From assembly GCA_947472765.1 (NCBI GenBank), contig CANJCM010000010.1, positions 22,432 to 86,431 on the forward strand: a stretch of DNA of 64,000 bases, read 5' to 3'. Position 1 is the first letter of the stretch; each line of letters opens with the position of its first letter. Position numbers and translations under genes: made by a program. Below, piece after piece: positions 49,644-57,596 of the stretch. The notes beneath the pieces were generated by a model that was not told the DNA's origin, ran no database searches, and saw only the letters and a list, made by a program, of their open reading frames with translations. Origin of the DNA: Opitutia bacterium (GTDB lineage: Bacteria; Verrucomicrobiota; Verrucomicrobiia; Opitutales; Opitutaceae).

Positions 49644-50879
49644 TCAGTCGATTTTGCCGGTTTGGCGCGGGCGGATCACCCAGAGCAATCCGGAGCAGAG
49701 CGCCATGCCGACGGTGCCGGCGTAGAAGACGGTGGTGATGTTGACGTGGGCGTCGCGCAGCACGCCGCCGAGATAGATCACGATCCCGCCGGCCGTGGTG
49801 GCGAACGCGTTCAACATCCCGTAGGCGGTGGCCCGGTAGCGCTTGTCGGTGATCTCAAAAAGAATCGGCATCATGTTCACATCCGGGAACGCGCGCGTCA
49901 GGCCGAAGCACACCAACCCGGCCATCGTCAGCGCGAGCCAGGGGCTGTTCGCCACGACGAACACGCAGGGGATGCAAATCGCCAGGCCGATGATCCCAAC
50001 CATCGCGCGGCCCTCGGGATAATTCCGGCTCCACCGATCGGCCCACGCGCCGGCGATGATCATGCCGCTGAGCGAGCCGAGCGACATGAAGCCCGTGGCC
50101 ATGATGCCCGCCTTTCCCTGCGGGAGTTGAAACTGTTCGATCAGGAACGTGGGGAGCCAGCCGGTGAACGCCCAGCTGGTGACGCCGAGCATCCCCCAGA
50201 AGCCGAGCGCGACGAGGAACTTGGGCGTGCCGAAAAGACTGCGCAGGGCTTCGCCGATTTTGATCGGCGCCACCGGGGCCGACCCCGCCGCCGGCGCGGC
50301 CAGCGGGTTGTCGCGGAGAAACGCCACGAGCACGAAGGAGAAGATCACGCCGGCGACACCGAAAATCTGAAACGCCAGCGTCCAGCTGTAGCGCTCGGCG
50401 ATCAGTCCGCCGAGTCCGCCCAGTCCGGAGCCCACCATCACGCCACTGAGATGAATCCCGTTGGCGAGGGAGCGCGTGGCCGGCCCGTGGTAGCGGGCGA
50501 TCAGTGCCGCCGCGGCCGGAAGATAACAGGCTTCGCTGAAGCCCATCAGGGCGCGCGACAGCAGCAGTTGATCGAAGGTCGTGGCATGCGCCGTCAGCCA
50601 CGTGATCGCCGACCAGACGAAGAGCGAAAAAATAATCGTCCGGCTGCAGCTCAACCGATCCGCGATGAAGCCGCCGATCGGACTCAGCACCGCATAGACC
50701 ACCAGGAAGACCGTGGTGAGCAGCCCGAACTGCGCATCCGTCATCGGAATCGCCTCCTTCACCGACAGGCGCATCGTGATCAGCATCACGCGATCGAGGT
50801 AGTTGAGACAGCCCACCACCCAGAGCAGGCCAACGACCAGCCAGGCGCGGGGAGGGAGGGCAGGGGACGCTGGAGTCAT
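49644..50879 (-). CDS. MFS transporter, anion:cation symporter-like
   Basis: This is a 411-residue permease from the ATG at 50879; the frame continues to 50927. Helix 1 holds WVVGCLNYLDRVMLITMR, resembling the NYLDR motif typical of the ACS family (hexuronate, galactonate and sialic acid carriers such as ExuT and DgoT). About 12 hydrophobic helices are present. Being in one operon with NagA, a NagB-like protein and an aldolase, it probably imports the amino sugar or sugar acid degraded by that block. The gap to the NagB-like gene is 123 bases and holds nothing recognisable. Confidence 0.88.
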   Translation of the reverse strand: MTPASPALPPRAWLVVGLLWVVGCLNYLDRVMLITMRLSVKEAIPMTDAQFGLLTTVFLVVYAVLSPIGGFIADRLSCSRTIIFSLFVWSAITWLTAHATTFDQLLLSRALMGFSEACYLPAAAALIARYHGPATRSLANGIHLSGVMVGSGLGGLGGLIAERYSWTLAFQIFGVAGVIFSFVLVAFLRDNPLAAPAAGSAPVAPIKIGEALRSLFGTPKFLVALGFWGMLGVTSWAFTGWLPTFLIEQFQLPQGKAGIMATGFMSLGSLSGMIIAGAWADRWSRNYPEGRAMVGIIGLAICIPCVFVVANSPWLALTMAGLVCFGLTRAFPDVNMMPILFEITDKRYRATAYGMLNAFATTAGGIVIYLGGVLRDAHVNITTVFYAGTVGMALCSGLLWVIRPRQTGKID

Positions 50880-51002
50880 GACGAATGGGTTTGGGGTGGG
50901 AACGGATCGGGGCACTGGCCTCCTCATTCGCCGCGCGAACGAGGCCGGAGTTTTTTGGGCGGGGCTCCGGCTCCCCGGGAAGATGGCGCGGTCAGGAGGG
51001 TC

Positions 51003-51947
51003 TCAGTAACCCAGGTCCCAACGCGTCTCGATGTTGGCAGCGGAGGTTTCCGAGACCCAGACGTCGGTCCGGAGGGTCTGCAGAATCGATTCGGGCACGC
51101 GGGGCGTCACCGGCCCGTGGAGCACGAGTCGGGTGGTGAGCCGCTGCCACGAGGCGAAGGAGCCGTTGACGGAGATGCTGTGCAAATCGACGCGATGCTT
51201 GGAGGCGATGACCTCGGCCGGCCCGATCGTCGCGGCCTTCGGCGGCACCGCCGTCAGATCGCCGCTGCTCCCGAAACAGCCGTGCAGCGAATTCTGCGCG
51301 ATCGTGAACGGACTCAGCGTGCAAACGCGCGGACCCATTTTCTTCCACTCCTCAAGCGAGCCGGCGAACTCCGGCGCATCGGGCTCGATGAACGCGAGGT
51401 GGCCGGTCCAGCCCGGGCCGCTGTAGCAGATGTCGGCGCCACCGAGATCGGCCATCATGCGCCCGTAGGAGGCGATGTTCTTGTCGGTGAAGATGTGGAT
51501 CTGCTTCTCCGGCGGACGCAGCCGGCGATCGAGCTCGGACCAGAAGAATTTCTTGAAGGCGTAGCCGAAGCCGAACTCCCACGACTCCGGCGCGATCCGG
51601 CCGTTCTCGTCCGCGTACTCGTCCATGTTGAACGTGTACAGCTTCCGGCAGTCGACCTTCGCGCGGTTGAGCATGGCGGCGAGCTTCTGGTAGCCCGGCC
51701 ACGGATTCGGCATGATCGCGACGAACGGCTTGCCGGCTTCCATCGCGGTCTTGATCCGGAAGAACATGTCCGTGATCCAGAGGAACTCGATCTCGGCGTC
51801 CGGGATCACGCGGATGCGGAAGTCCGGATTGCGATGCTTCGTGATCTGCTCACGCGTGATGGCGCGGACCCGGGCGATGACCCGGGTGTCGCGGAACGGG
51901 ATGAAGCTCGCCGGAGCGAACGTGAAAGGACGGGCTTTAGTTTTCAT
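51003..51947 (-). CDS. NagB-like (glucosamine-6-phosphate deaminase-related) protein with changed active site
   Basis: This is a 314-residue protein from the ATG at 51947, overlapping the end of nagA by 11 bases. It aligns with NagB at FNMDEY (Asp109, the proton-transfer base Asp72 of E. coli NagB) and at SGPGWTGHLAFIEP. In that second motif His183 and Glu188 match His143 and Glu148 of NagB. The Asp141 position, which holds the ring-opening His in place, is Thr181. At ~314 residues it is longer than NagB (~266). It may act on another amino sugar phosphate or a keto sugar, or have lost deaminase activity. Context (NagA, aminotransferase, aldolase, FGGY kinase) favours a variant amino-sugar substrate. 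Confidence 0.75.
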   Translation of the reverse strand: MKTKARPFTFAPASFIPFRDTRVIARVRAITREQITKHRNPDFRIRVIPDAEIEFLWITDMFFRIKTAMEAGKPFVAIMPNPWPGYQKLAAMLNRAKVDCRKLYTFNMDEYADENGRIAPESWEFGFGYAFKKFFWSELDRRLRPPEKQIHIFTDKNIASYGRMMADLGGADICYSGPGWTGHLAFIEPDAPEFAGSLEEWKKMGPRVCTLSPFTIAQNSLHGCFGSSGDLTAVPPKAATIGPAEVIASKHRVDLHSISVNGSFASWQRLTTRLVLHGPVTPRVPESILQTLRTDVWVSETSAANIETRWDLGY

Positions 51948-53100
51948 GCACAGAGCGGCCGTTGACCCAGGTTTGGGCGGGGGTGAGATCGGAATTCCAG
52001 AGGACGAGATCGGCATCGGCGCCGGCTTCGATCCGGCCCTTGCGGGTCAGGCCGAGCAGGCGCGCCGGGTTGAGGCTGCCCATCGCCCAGACCTGCTCCG
52101 GCGGCAGCTTCAACCACTGCAGGAGATTCGCCATGCCGCGGTCCATCGTCAGCGCGCTGCCGGCGAGGAAGTTCTTCGTCTCGTGCCGCGCGGCTTCACC
52201 GGGCGCGACCTTCACGCGATAGCCCCACGGCGTGTCGTAGATGCCCGGCGGCAGGCCCGCGCCGATGTTTGAATCGGTGATCAGGATGACGCCCGCCCAT
52301 GTCTTGGCCGCGACGGCGGCGCGAATCGCGGTGGGATGGACGTGCACGCCGTCGGCGATGAAATCAACGCTCGCCCGCGGATCCGCGAGGATCGCCTCGA
52401 CGGCGCCGACGGGCCGGACGCCCGGGTCGCTCTCCGCCGGCGCATAGAACACGTCGTAGAAGTGCGTGGCATGCACGCCACCGGCGTCGAGCGCCGCCTC
52501 GGTCTGCGCGACGTTGGCCCGGGTGTGCGTGAGAAACACCGTGATGTTCGCTTCGCGGAGCCGGCGAATCACCGGGATGATGTTCGGCGTGTCGGGACTC
52601 ACCGACATCACCGCCACCCGCCCCGCGCACACCGAGAGGATCTCCTCCAGCATCGCCAGATCGCCGGCCAGGGTCGGACACGCCGCGCCGCCGACCGCCA
52701 TGAACGGTCCCTCGAGATGCAGGCCCGGAATGTTGACGTCCTTGATGGTCGGAAGCGCCTCCACCAAATCGGCGAGCTGCTTCTGCCAGCCGGGCCGCAT
52801 CTGCGGGACCAGCGTCGGCAAGAGGCTCGTGACGCCGAAGCGGCCGAGCACGCGCGCGGCTTCACGCAGCGCGTCCGGGCCATATTCGAACAAGCTGTGC
52901 ATGACGCCGTGCGTATGGACGTCGATCAGACCGGGCGTCAGCAGCCGGCCGGCGCCCTCGACGACCTTCGCGTCGCCCGGAGCGGCGCCGCCCGCGGGTC
53001 CGATGTTCACGATGCTTCCGTTGCGGACCAGGACGTCACCCGGTGCAATCCGGATGCCGGGCTCGACGACGCGGACGTTGCGAATCAGGAGCGAGGACAT
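51937..53100 (-). CDS. nagA: N-acetylglucosamine-6-phosphate deacetylase-like amidohydrolase
   Basis: This is a 387-residue NagA-family enzyme. Motifs in order are IDVHTHGV (about 60), LHLEGPFM (metal-ligand Glu, about 128), TVFLTHTRAN, HATHFYDVFY (in place of the usual HLFNAM), IADGVHVHP and LITDSNIGAG, the catalytic Asp. The altered HLFNAM motif shows it is not the most typical NagA. It should deacetylate an N-acetyl amino sugar phosphate in the cytoplasm. It lies six bases after the aldolase gene and overlaps the NagB-like gene. Confidence 0.85.
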   Translation of the reverse strand: MSSLLIRNVRVVEPGIRIAPGDVLVRNGSIVNIGPAGGAAPGDAKVVEGAGRLLTPGLIDVHTHGVMHSLFEYGPDALREAARVLGRFGVTSLLPTLVPQMRPGWQKQLADLVEALPTIKDVNIPGLHLEGPFMAVGGAACPTLAGDLAMLEEILSVCAGRVAVMSVSPDTPNIIPVIRRLREANITVFLTHTRANVAQTEAALDAGGVHATHFYDVFYAPAESDPGVRPVGAVEAILADPRASVDFIADGVHVHPTAIRAAVAAKTWAGVILITDSNIGAGLPPGIYDTPWGYRVKVAPGEAARHETKNFLAGSALTMDRGMANLLQWLKLPPEQVWAMGSLNPARLLGLTRKGRIEAGADADLVLWNSDLTPAQTWVNGRSVHEN

Positions 53101-53106
53101 GGGAGA

Positions 53107-53946
53107 TCAGGCTTTCGTCAGCAGCGCGAGTGCCGAGTCGACGCCGAGGCCGTGATGCACGACGCCCATGAGGGCCTTGGTGATCGCCGCCGGGTTGGCG
53201 TGCTGGATGATGTTGCGACCGTAAACGATTCCCGCCGCGCCCTGCGCAAGCAGGTCGTGCGTGCGCTGGAGGATTTCGCGATCGCCGACCTTGCCGCCGC
53301 CGCGGACGAGCACCGGGACGCTGCCGGCGGTCTCGATGACTTTGTGGTAGATCGAAATGTTGTCCGTCGGATCGGCCTTGATGATGTCGGCGCCGAGTTC
53401 GGCGGCCTGGCGGACGAGCGGGATGATCTTCTTCTCGTCACCGTCGACCATGTAGCCGCCGGCTTTCTCGTTGGCCTGGAAGACCAGCGGTTCGATCATC
53501 ATCGGCATGCCCAGCCGCTCGCAGTCGGGCTTCAGCCGGAGGATGTTTTCGACGCACTGCTCGCCGACCTCGGGCTCGTCGGGAATCTGGAAGAGGTTCA
53601 CGCACATGCAGGCCGCATCGAGGCGCACAGCCTGCTCGACGGCGTTGCCGATCATGTGGCTGTAGAGGCGGCGCGGGAGCTTCTTCCCGTAGACGTTCGC
53701 CACATCGAGGCGCAGCACGAGCGATGGTTTCAGCCGGCCCGGCAGCCGCTGCAGGTGGTGCGCGTGGCCGACGGTGAGCTGGATCGCATCGGGCCCCGCG
53801 GCGGCCACGGTCGCCACCGCCTGCGCGATGTTCTCGATCCCGGCGAGGAATCCGGCCTCGTTGAAAAAGCCGTGGTCGATCGCGACGTCGAAGCAACGCC
53901 CCGACTGCGGGTGGAAGAGCCGTTTGAGGCGGAAGGCGGTGGACAT
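53107..53946 (-). CDS. Class I aldolase of the DeoC/LacD/FbaB group
   Basis: This is a 279-residue protein from the ATG at 53946; the much longer upstream frame is a shadow of the aminotransferase. The Schiff-base lysine is most likely Lys190 (GADIIKADPTDN), and Asp24 (FDVAIDHGFF) matches the first-strand Asp of this family. Members cleave fructose- or tagatose-bisphosphates, sulfofructose-phosphate (YihT) or act on phospho-AI-2 (LsrF). The sequence does not tell which. It is transcribed 11 bases after the aminotransferase gene. Confidence 0.85.
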   Translation of the reverse strand: MSTAFRLKRLFHPQSGRCFDVAIDHGFFNEAGFLAGIENIAQAVATVAAAGPDAIQLTVGHAHHLQRLPGRLKPSLVLRLDVANVYGKKLPRRLYSHMIGNAVEQAVRLDAACMCVNLFQIPDEPEVGEQCVENILRLKPDCERLGMPMMIEPLVFQANEKAGGYMVDGDEKKIIPLVRQAAELGADIIKADPTDNISIYHKVIETAGSVPVLVRGGGKVGDREILQRTHDLLAQGAAGIVYGRNIIQHANPAAITKALMGVVHHGLGVDSALALLTKA

Positions 53947-53957
53947 GGCGCGGGCGA

Positions 53958-55346
53958 TCAGGAGTAACCGAGTTCCTTGGCGGTTTCGCCGATCGCCTCG
54001 TCGATCAGATCGAGACCCTTCAACAGCGTGGCGTCGTCCATCACGATCGGCGGGCTCATGCGCAGGATGTGTCCGGCCGGGATCCAGGCGAGTCCCTTGC
54101 GGAAGGCCTTCTGGTAAACGAGCGTGCCGGCCTTGTCGAAGGGCTCCTTGGTCGCGCGATCCTTCACGAGCTCGATGCCCATGAGGCAGCCCTTGGCGCG
54201 TACGTCGCCGACGATCTTGTGGCGCTCCTTGATCTGCTGCATCCGCTTCAGCGCGAGCTGGCCGAGGTGCGTGGCGCGGGCGAGGAGGTTTTCCTCCTCG
54301 ATGACCTGCGTCGAGATGAGGGCGGCGGCGCAAGCCATCGGGTTGCCGCCGTAGCTGCTCGAGGCCGAGATGCTCTCGAAGCTCTCCTTGAACGGCTCGC
54401 GCACGGCGACGCAGGTGACGGGGAAGCCGTTGCCGAAGCCCTTGCCCATGGTGACCACGTCGGGCACGACGCCCCAGTGCTCCATCGCGAGCCACTTGCC
54501 GGTGCGGCCCCAGCTCGTGAGCACCTCGTCGGCCATGAGCAGGATTTTGCGGTCGTCGCAAAACTTGCGCAGCTTCGGGAAAAAGTCGTCCGGCGGCATC
54601 ACCGATCCGCCCCAGCCCTGAATCGGCTCGAGCACGAAACCCGCGACCGCCCCGATGGTGGCCTTGTCGAGGTATTCACCGTAGAACTTGATGTAGGCGT
54701 CGGTGTCGATCGTCCCATCGGGCTTGGTCCACGTCGGCCGGTAGGCATCCGGCCGCGGCACCATGTGGGCCCCCGGAGCGCGGACCGCGCCGTAGACGTG
54801 CGACCGGATGTGGCCGAGCGAGACGGCGCCATAGGTCTTGCCGTGGAAATCGTTGAAGCAGCTCACGGTCTCGTGCTTGCCGGTGGCGGCGCGCAGCACG
54901 CGGATGCCCGCCTCCACTGCCGCGGTGCCGGAATCGTAGAGCTGGAAGCTCGAGAGGTCGCCCGGGAGGATCGCGTTCAGCTTCTCCATCAGCTCCGTCT
55001 TGATCGGCGTCGTGAAGTCGTGCGCGTTCATCAACTGCGACGCCGCCTTCGCGATGCCTTCGCTGATCTTCGGATGGCAGTGACCCAGCGTGGTCACGTA
55101 GATGCCCGAGGAGAAATCGATGTACTCGTTGCCATCGACGTCCTTCAGCACGCAGCCGCGGCCGGACTCGAAGGTGACGGGGAAGAGCTTCACCTGGCCG
55201 CTGAGGCCCTTGAAGTGCTTGGTGCAGCGGTCGTGCCAGTGCTTGGACAGCGGGCCCGGAGGCGGCACAGGCAGATGCGGCACGCGTGTCAGATCGACGC
55301 TGCCCCATTCGAGGGTCGAGAAGGTATCGAGGGTGGAGGTGCTCAT
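53958..55346 (-). CDS. Class III PLP-dependent aminotransferase
   Basis: This is a 462-residue protein from the ATG at 55346; the frame extends to 55592 only inside the DeoR gene. It has LYDSGTAAVEAGIRVLRAAT (PLP phosphate region), FNDFHGKTYG, MADEVLTSWGRTG (Asp binding the pyridine nitrogen), VTMGKGFGNGFPV (PLP Lys) and SSYGGNPMACAAA. The family moves amino groups at primary or secondary amines, for example in 4-aminobutyrate, ornithine or aminocyclitol metabolism. Its presence with NagA and an aldolase is unusual for a plain GlcNAc pathway. It starts 13 bases after the DeoR stop. Confidence 0.92.
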   Translation of the reverse strand: MSTSTLDTFSTLEWGSVDLTRVPHLPVPPPGPLSKHWHDRCTKHFKGLSGQVKLFPVTFESGRGCVLKDVDGNEYIDFSSGIYVTTLGHCHPKISEGIAKAASQLMNAHDFTTPIKTELMEKLNAILPGDLSSFQLYDSGTAAVEAGIRVLRAATGKHETVSCFNDFHGKTYGAVSLGHIRSHVYGAVRAPGAHMVPRPDAYRPTWTKPDGTIDTDAYIKFYGEYLDKATIGAVAGFVLEPIQGWGGSVMPPDDFFPKLRKFCDDRKILLMADEVLTSWGRTGKWLAMEHWGVVPDVVTMGKGFGNGFPVTCVAVREPFKESFESISASSSYGGNPMACAAALISTQVIEEENLLARATHLGQLALKRMQQIKERHKIVGDVRAKGCLMGIELVKDRATKEPFDKAGTLVYQKAFRKGLAWIPAGHILRMSPPIVMDDATLLKGLDLIDEAIGETAKELGYS

Positions 55347-55359
55347 GCGAGGAAAGGGT

Positions 55360-56136
55360 TCAGGGTTTGACGGTGATGATCTGCGGGCCGAGGCGGCCGA
55401 AGCGCTTGAGCGCGGCGGCCGGGGCGGCGTGATCGGTGATGAAAATGTCGACGTCGGCGAGCGTGCCGGAGCGGGCGAGGGCGGTCGTGCCGATCTTGGT
55501 GTGGTCGGCGAGGACGCAGGACTTCGCCGCCACGCGGCGCATGATCTTGTCCACCCGCGCCAGCCGCAGGTCGCTGTTGTAGATGGCGCCATCGAGTCCG
55601 ATCGCGTCGGCCCCCTGGAATGCCCAGTCGGCCGCGAACAGCTCGAGGCAGTTTTCTGTCACCGGTCCCGTCAGATCAGGACTGCCGCGCCGGATCACGC
55701 CGCCAAGCAGGATGACTTCCACCCCCGGGGCGTGCTGCAGTTCGGACGCCACGGCGAGGCTGGGCGTGATGACCGTGATCTCCTCGGCATCCTTCAACGT
55801 GGCCGCGAACTCCAGGGCCGTCGTGCCCGTATCGAGAATGAGGCGCTGCCCGCGCCGCACGAGCTTCCGGGCGGCCGCGGCGATCGCGTGTTTGGCGCTC
55901 CGGTTCTGTGCCCGGCGATCGCGGTAGTCGAATTCGAGCATCATGCGCTCCGAGAGCACGGCGCCGCCGTGCGTGCGCTGGAGCTGGAAGCTGGCCTCGA
56001 GGCTGCCGAGGTCGCGGCGAATCGTCATCTCGCTCACGTCGAACTCGCGGGCCAGTTCCGAGACGCTCACCCCCGGCTGCGCGGCGAGGCGCTCGCGGAT
56101 GCGAGTCTGGCGGGCGGCGGAAGGGAGACGCTTCAC
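55360..56136 (-). CDS. DeoR-family transcriptional repressor
   Basis: This 258-residue regulator begins with a winged helix (RQTRIRERLAAQPGVSVSEL, then FDVSEMTIRRDLGSLE, the typical DeoR recognition helix). The C-terminal effector domain (about 80-250) carries LILDTGTTALEFA, VILLGGVIRRGSPDLTG and DHTKIGTTAL. DeoR proteins usually bind phosphorylated sugars made by the pathway, so the FGGY kinase product is the likely inducer. It heads the eight-gene minus-strand operon and diverges from the ceramidase-like/FGGY pair, with 107 bases between. Confidence 0.95.
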   Translation of the reverse strand: MKRLPSAARQTRIRERLAAQPGVSVSELAREFDVSEMTIRRDLGSLEASFQLQRTHGGAVLSERMMLEFDYRDRRAQNRSAKHAIAAAARKLVRRGQRLILDTGTTALEFAATLKDAEEITVITPSLAVASELQHAPGVEVILLGGVIRRGSPDLTGPVTENCLELFAADWAFQGADAIGLDGAIYNSDLRLARVDKIMRRVAAKSCVLADHTKIGTTALARSGTLADVDIFITDHAAPAAALKRFGRLGPQIITVKP

Positions 56137-56182
56137 GTTGCGGCGAGCCCAAGCGGAATGTGCTATTTTGTCAATTTAATGG

Positions 56183-56202
56183 CCAAACGAACAAAAAATA
56201 AC
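56183..56202. promoter_or_regulatory. Candidate DeoR operator in the divergent region
   Basis: CCAAACGAACAAAAAATAAC is an AT-rich stretch with an AACGAAC half-site. DeoR/GlpR-type operators often contain such CGAAC or TTCGTT words. It lies midway between the divergent DeoR and ceramidase-like genes. Only one half-site is clear. Confidence 0.35.
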
Positions 56203-56243
56203 ATTGGCAGCCGCGGGCCGGCCCGCGCAGCCTCGGAGCCGTC

Positions 56244-57587
56244 ATGAGCTCAACGAGCGCGCTTCCGACGACGGGCCTGTGGGCGGGGGCGGTGACCGCC
56301 GACCTGACCCCGCCGTCCAGCACCTTCCTCTTTGGTTATCCGCACGTGCCGCGGATGAGCACGGGCGTCCATGACCCGCTGGAAGCCGCGGTGCTTTATC
56401 TCCGCGAGGGCGATCACGCGGTCATCTGGGTCGCCACCGATCTCATCTTCGTCGGCCGGCCCCAGGTCCGCGAAATCCGCCGGCAGCTGCACCTGCGAAC
56501 CGGCGTCCCCGTCCACGCCATCGCCATCACGGCCACGCACACGCACTCCGGCCCGGTGATGGTCGACTGCATGAGCAACGAGGCCGATCCCGTCGTGCCG
56601 AAGGCGGACCCCGTCTACCTCGAGCTGGTCACCCGCCGGATTGTCGAGGCCGGTTGTGCCGCGGCCCGCGCCGCGGTTCCCGCCGAGCTGGGTCTGGCGG
56701 TGGCGGATGCGCGCGGCATCGGCACCAACCGTCACGATCCCGCCGGCCCGGCCGACCCGTCGGTGCCCGTGCTGCTGGTGCGGTCGCGGCAGCCGGCGCG
56801 GGTGCTGGCCTGCATGGTGGCGTACGCAATGCACCCGACGGTGCTGCACGAGGACTCCACGCTCATCAGCGGCGACTTCCCGTTTTTCACCCGCCAGTAC
56901 CTGCGCCAGCAGGGCCTGGTCCCCGCCGGCTGCCCGGTCCTCTATCACAATGGCGCCTCCGGCAACCAGAGCCCGCGTCACGTCACGAAGGGCAACACGT
57001 TCGCCGAGGCGCAGCGCCTGGGCGAACTGCTCGGCGCCGCCATCGCCGCGGTGGTGCCGAAGATCACGTTCACCTCCGCGCCCGGCCTGAAAGCCCGGAG
57101 CACCGAGGTGCCGCTGCAGACCCGGACGATGCCGCCGGTCGACGTGGCGCTTGAAGGCGCCCGGAGTGCGCGCGCCCGGTTCGAGGGACTGCAGCGCGAC
57201 GGCGCCGCCCGCACCGCGGTGCGCACCGCCGAGTGCGACTGGTTCGGGGCCGAGGAAACCGTCGCGCTGGCGCAGGCGGCGGCGGATGGCCGTTTGCAGA
57301 AGGCGGCGGCGGAATCATCCCCGGCCGAAATTCAAGTCATCGAGGTGGGCCCGTGGAAGTTCGTGCACTGGCCCGGGGAATTCTTCGTCGAGTACGCGCT
57401 CGAGGTGAAAGCCGCGGTTCCGCAGGCGTTCGTCGTCACCCTCGCGAACGGTGAGCTTCAGGGCTACATCGTGACGCCCGAGGCCGTGGCGCGCGGGGTC
57501 TACGAGGCCGGCAACGCCGTGTTCGCTGCCGCCAATGGCCGCCGGGTCGTCGCCGCGACGCTCGATTTGCTGCGGGCAACTGATTAG
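56244..57587 (+). CDS. Neutral/alkaline ceramidase-like N-terminal domain protein
   Basis: This 447-residue protein starts with AGAVTADLTPP and contains the family motif ITATHTHSGPV (zinc-site His residues, about 95-105) and HNGASGNQSP (about 237). It matches the neutral/alkaline non-lysosomal ceramidase N-terminal family, but lacks the C-terminal immunoglobulin-like domain of true ceramidases (~650 residues). No signal peptide is visible. Such short forms are frequent next to sugar genes in this phylum. Here it may be an amidase for an N-acyl amino sugar. It lies nine bases before the FGGY kinase. Confidence 0.85.
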   Translation: MSSTSALPTTGLWAGAVTADLTPPSSTFLFGYPHVPRMSTGVHDPLEAAVLYLREGDHAVIWVATDLIFVGRPQVREIRRQLHLRTGVPVHAIAITATHTHSGPVMVDCMSNEADPVVPKADPVYLELVTRRIVEAGCAAARAAVPAELGLAVADARGIGTNRHDPAGPADPSVPVLLVRSRQPARVLACMVAYAMHPTVLHEDSTLISGDFPFFTRQYLRQQGLVPAGCPVLYHNGASGNQSPRHVTKGNTFAEAQRLGELLGAAIAAVVPKITFTSAPGLKARSTEVPLQTRTMPPVDVALEGARSARARFEGLQRDGAARTAVRTAECDWFGAEETVALAQAAADGRLQKAAAESSPAEIQVIEVGPWKFVHWPGEFFVEYALEVKAAVPQAFVVTLANGELQGYIVTPEAVARGVYEAGNAVFAAANGRRVVAATLDLLRATD

Positions 57588-57596
57588 TTCCGACCC

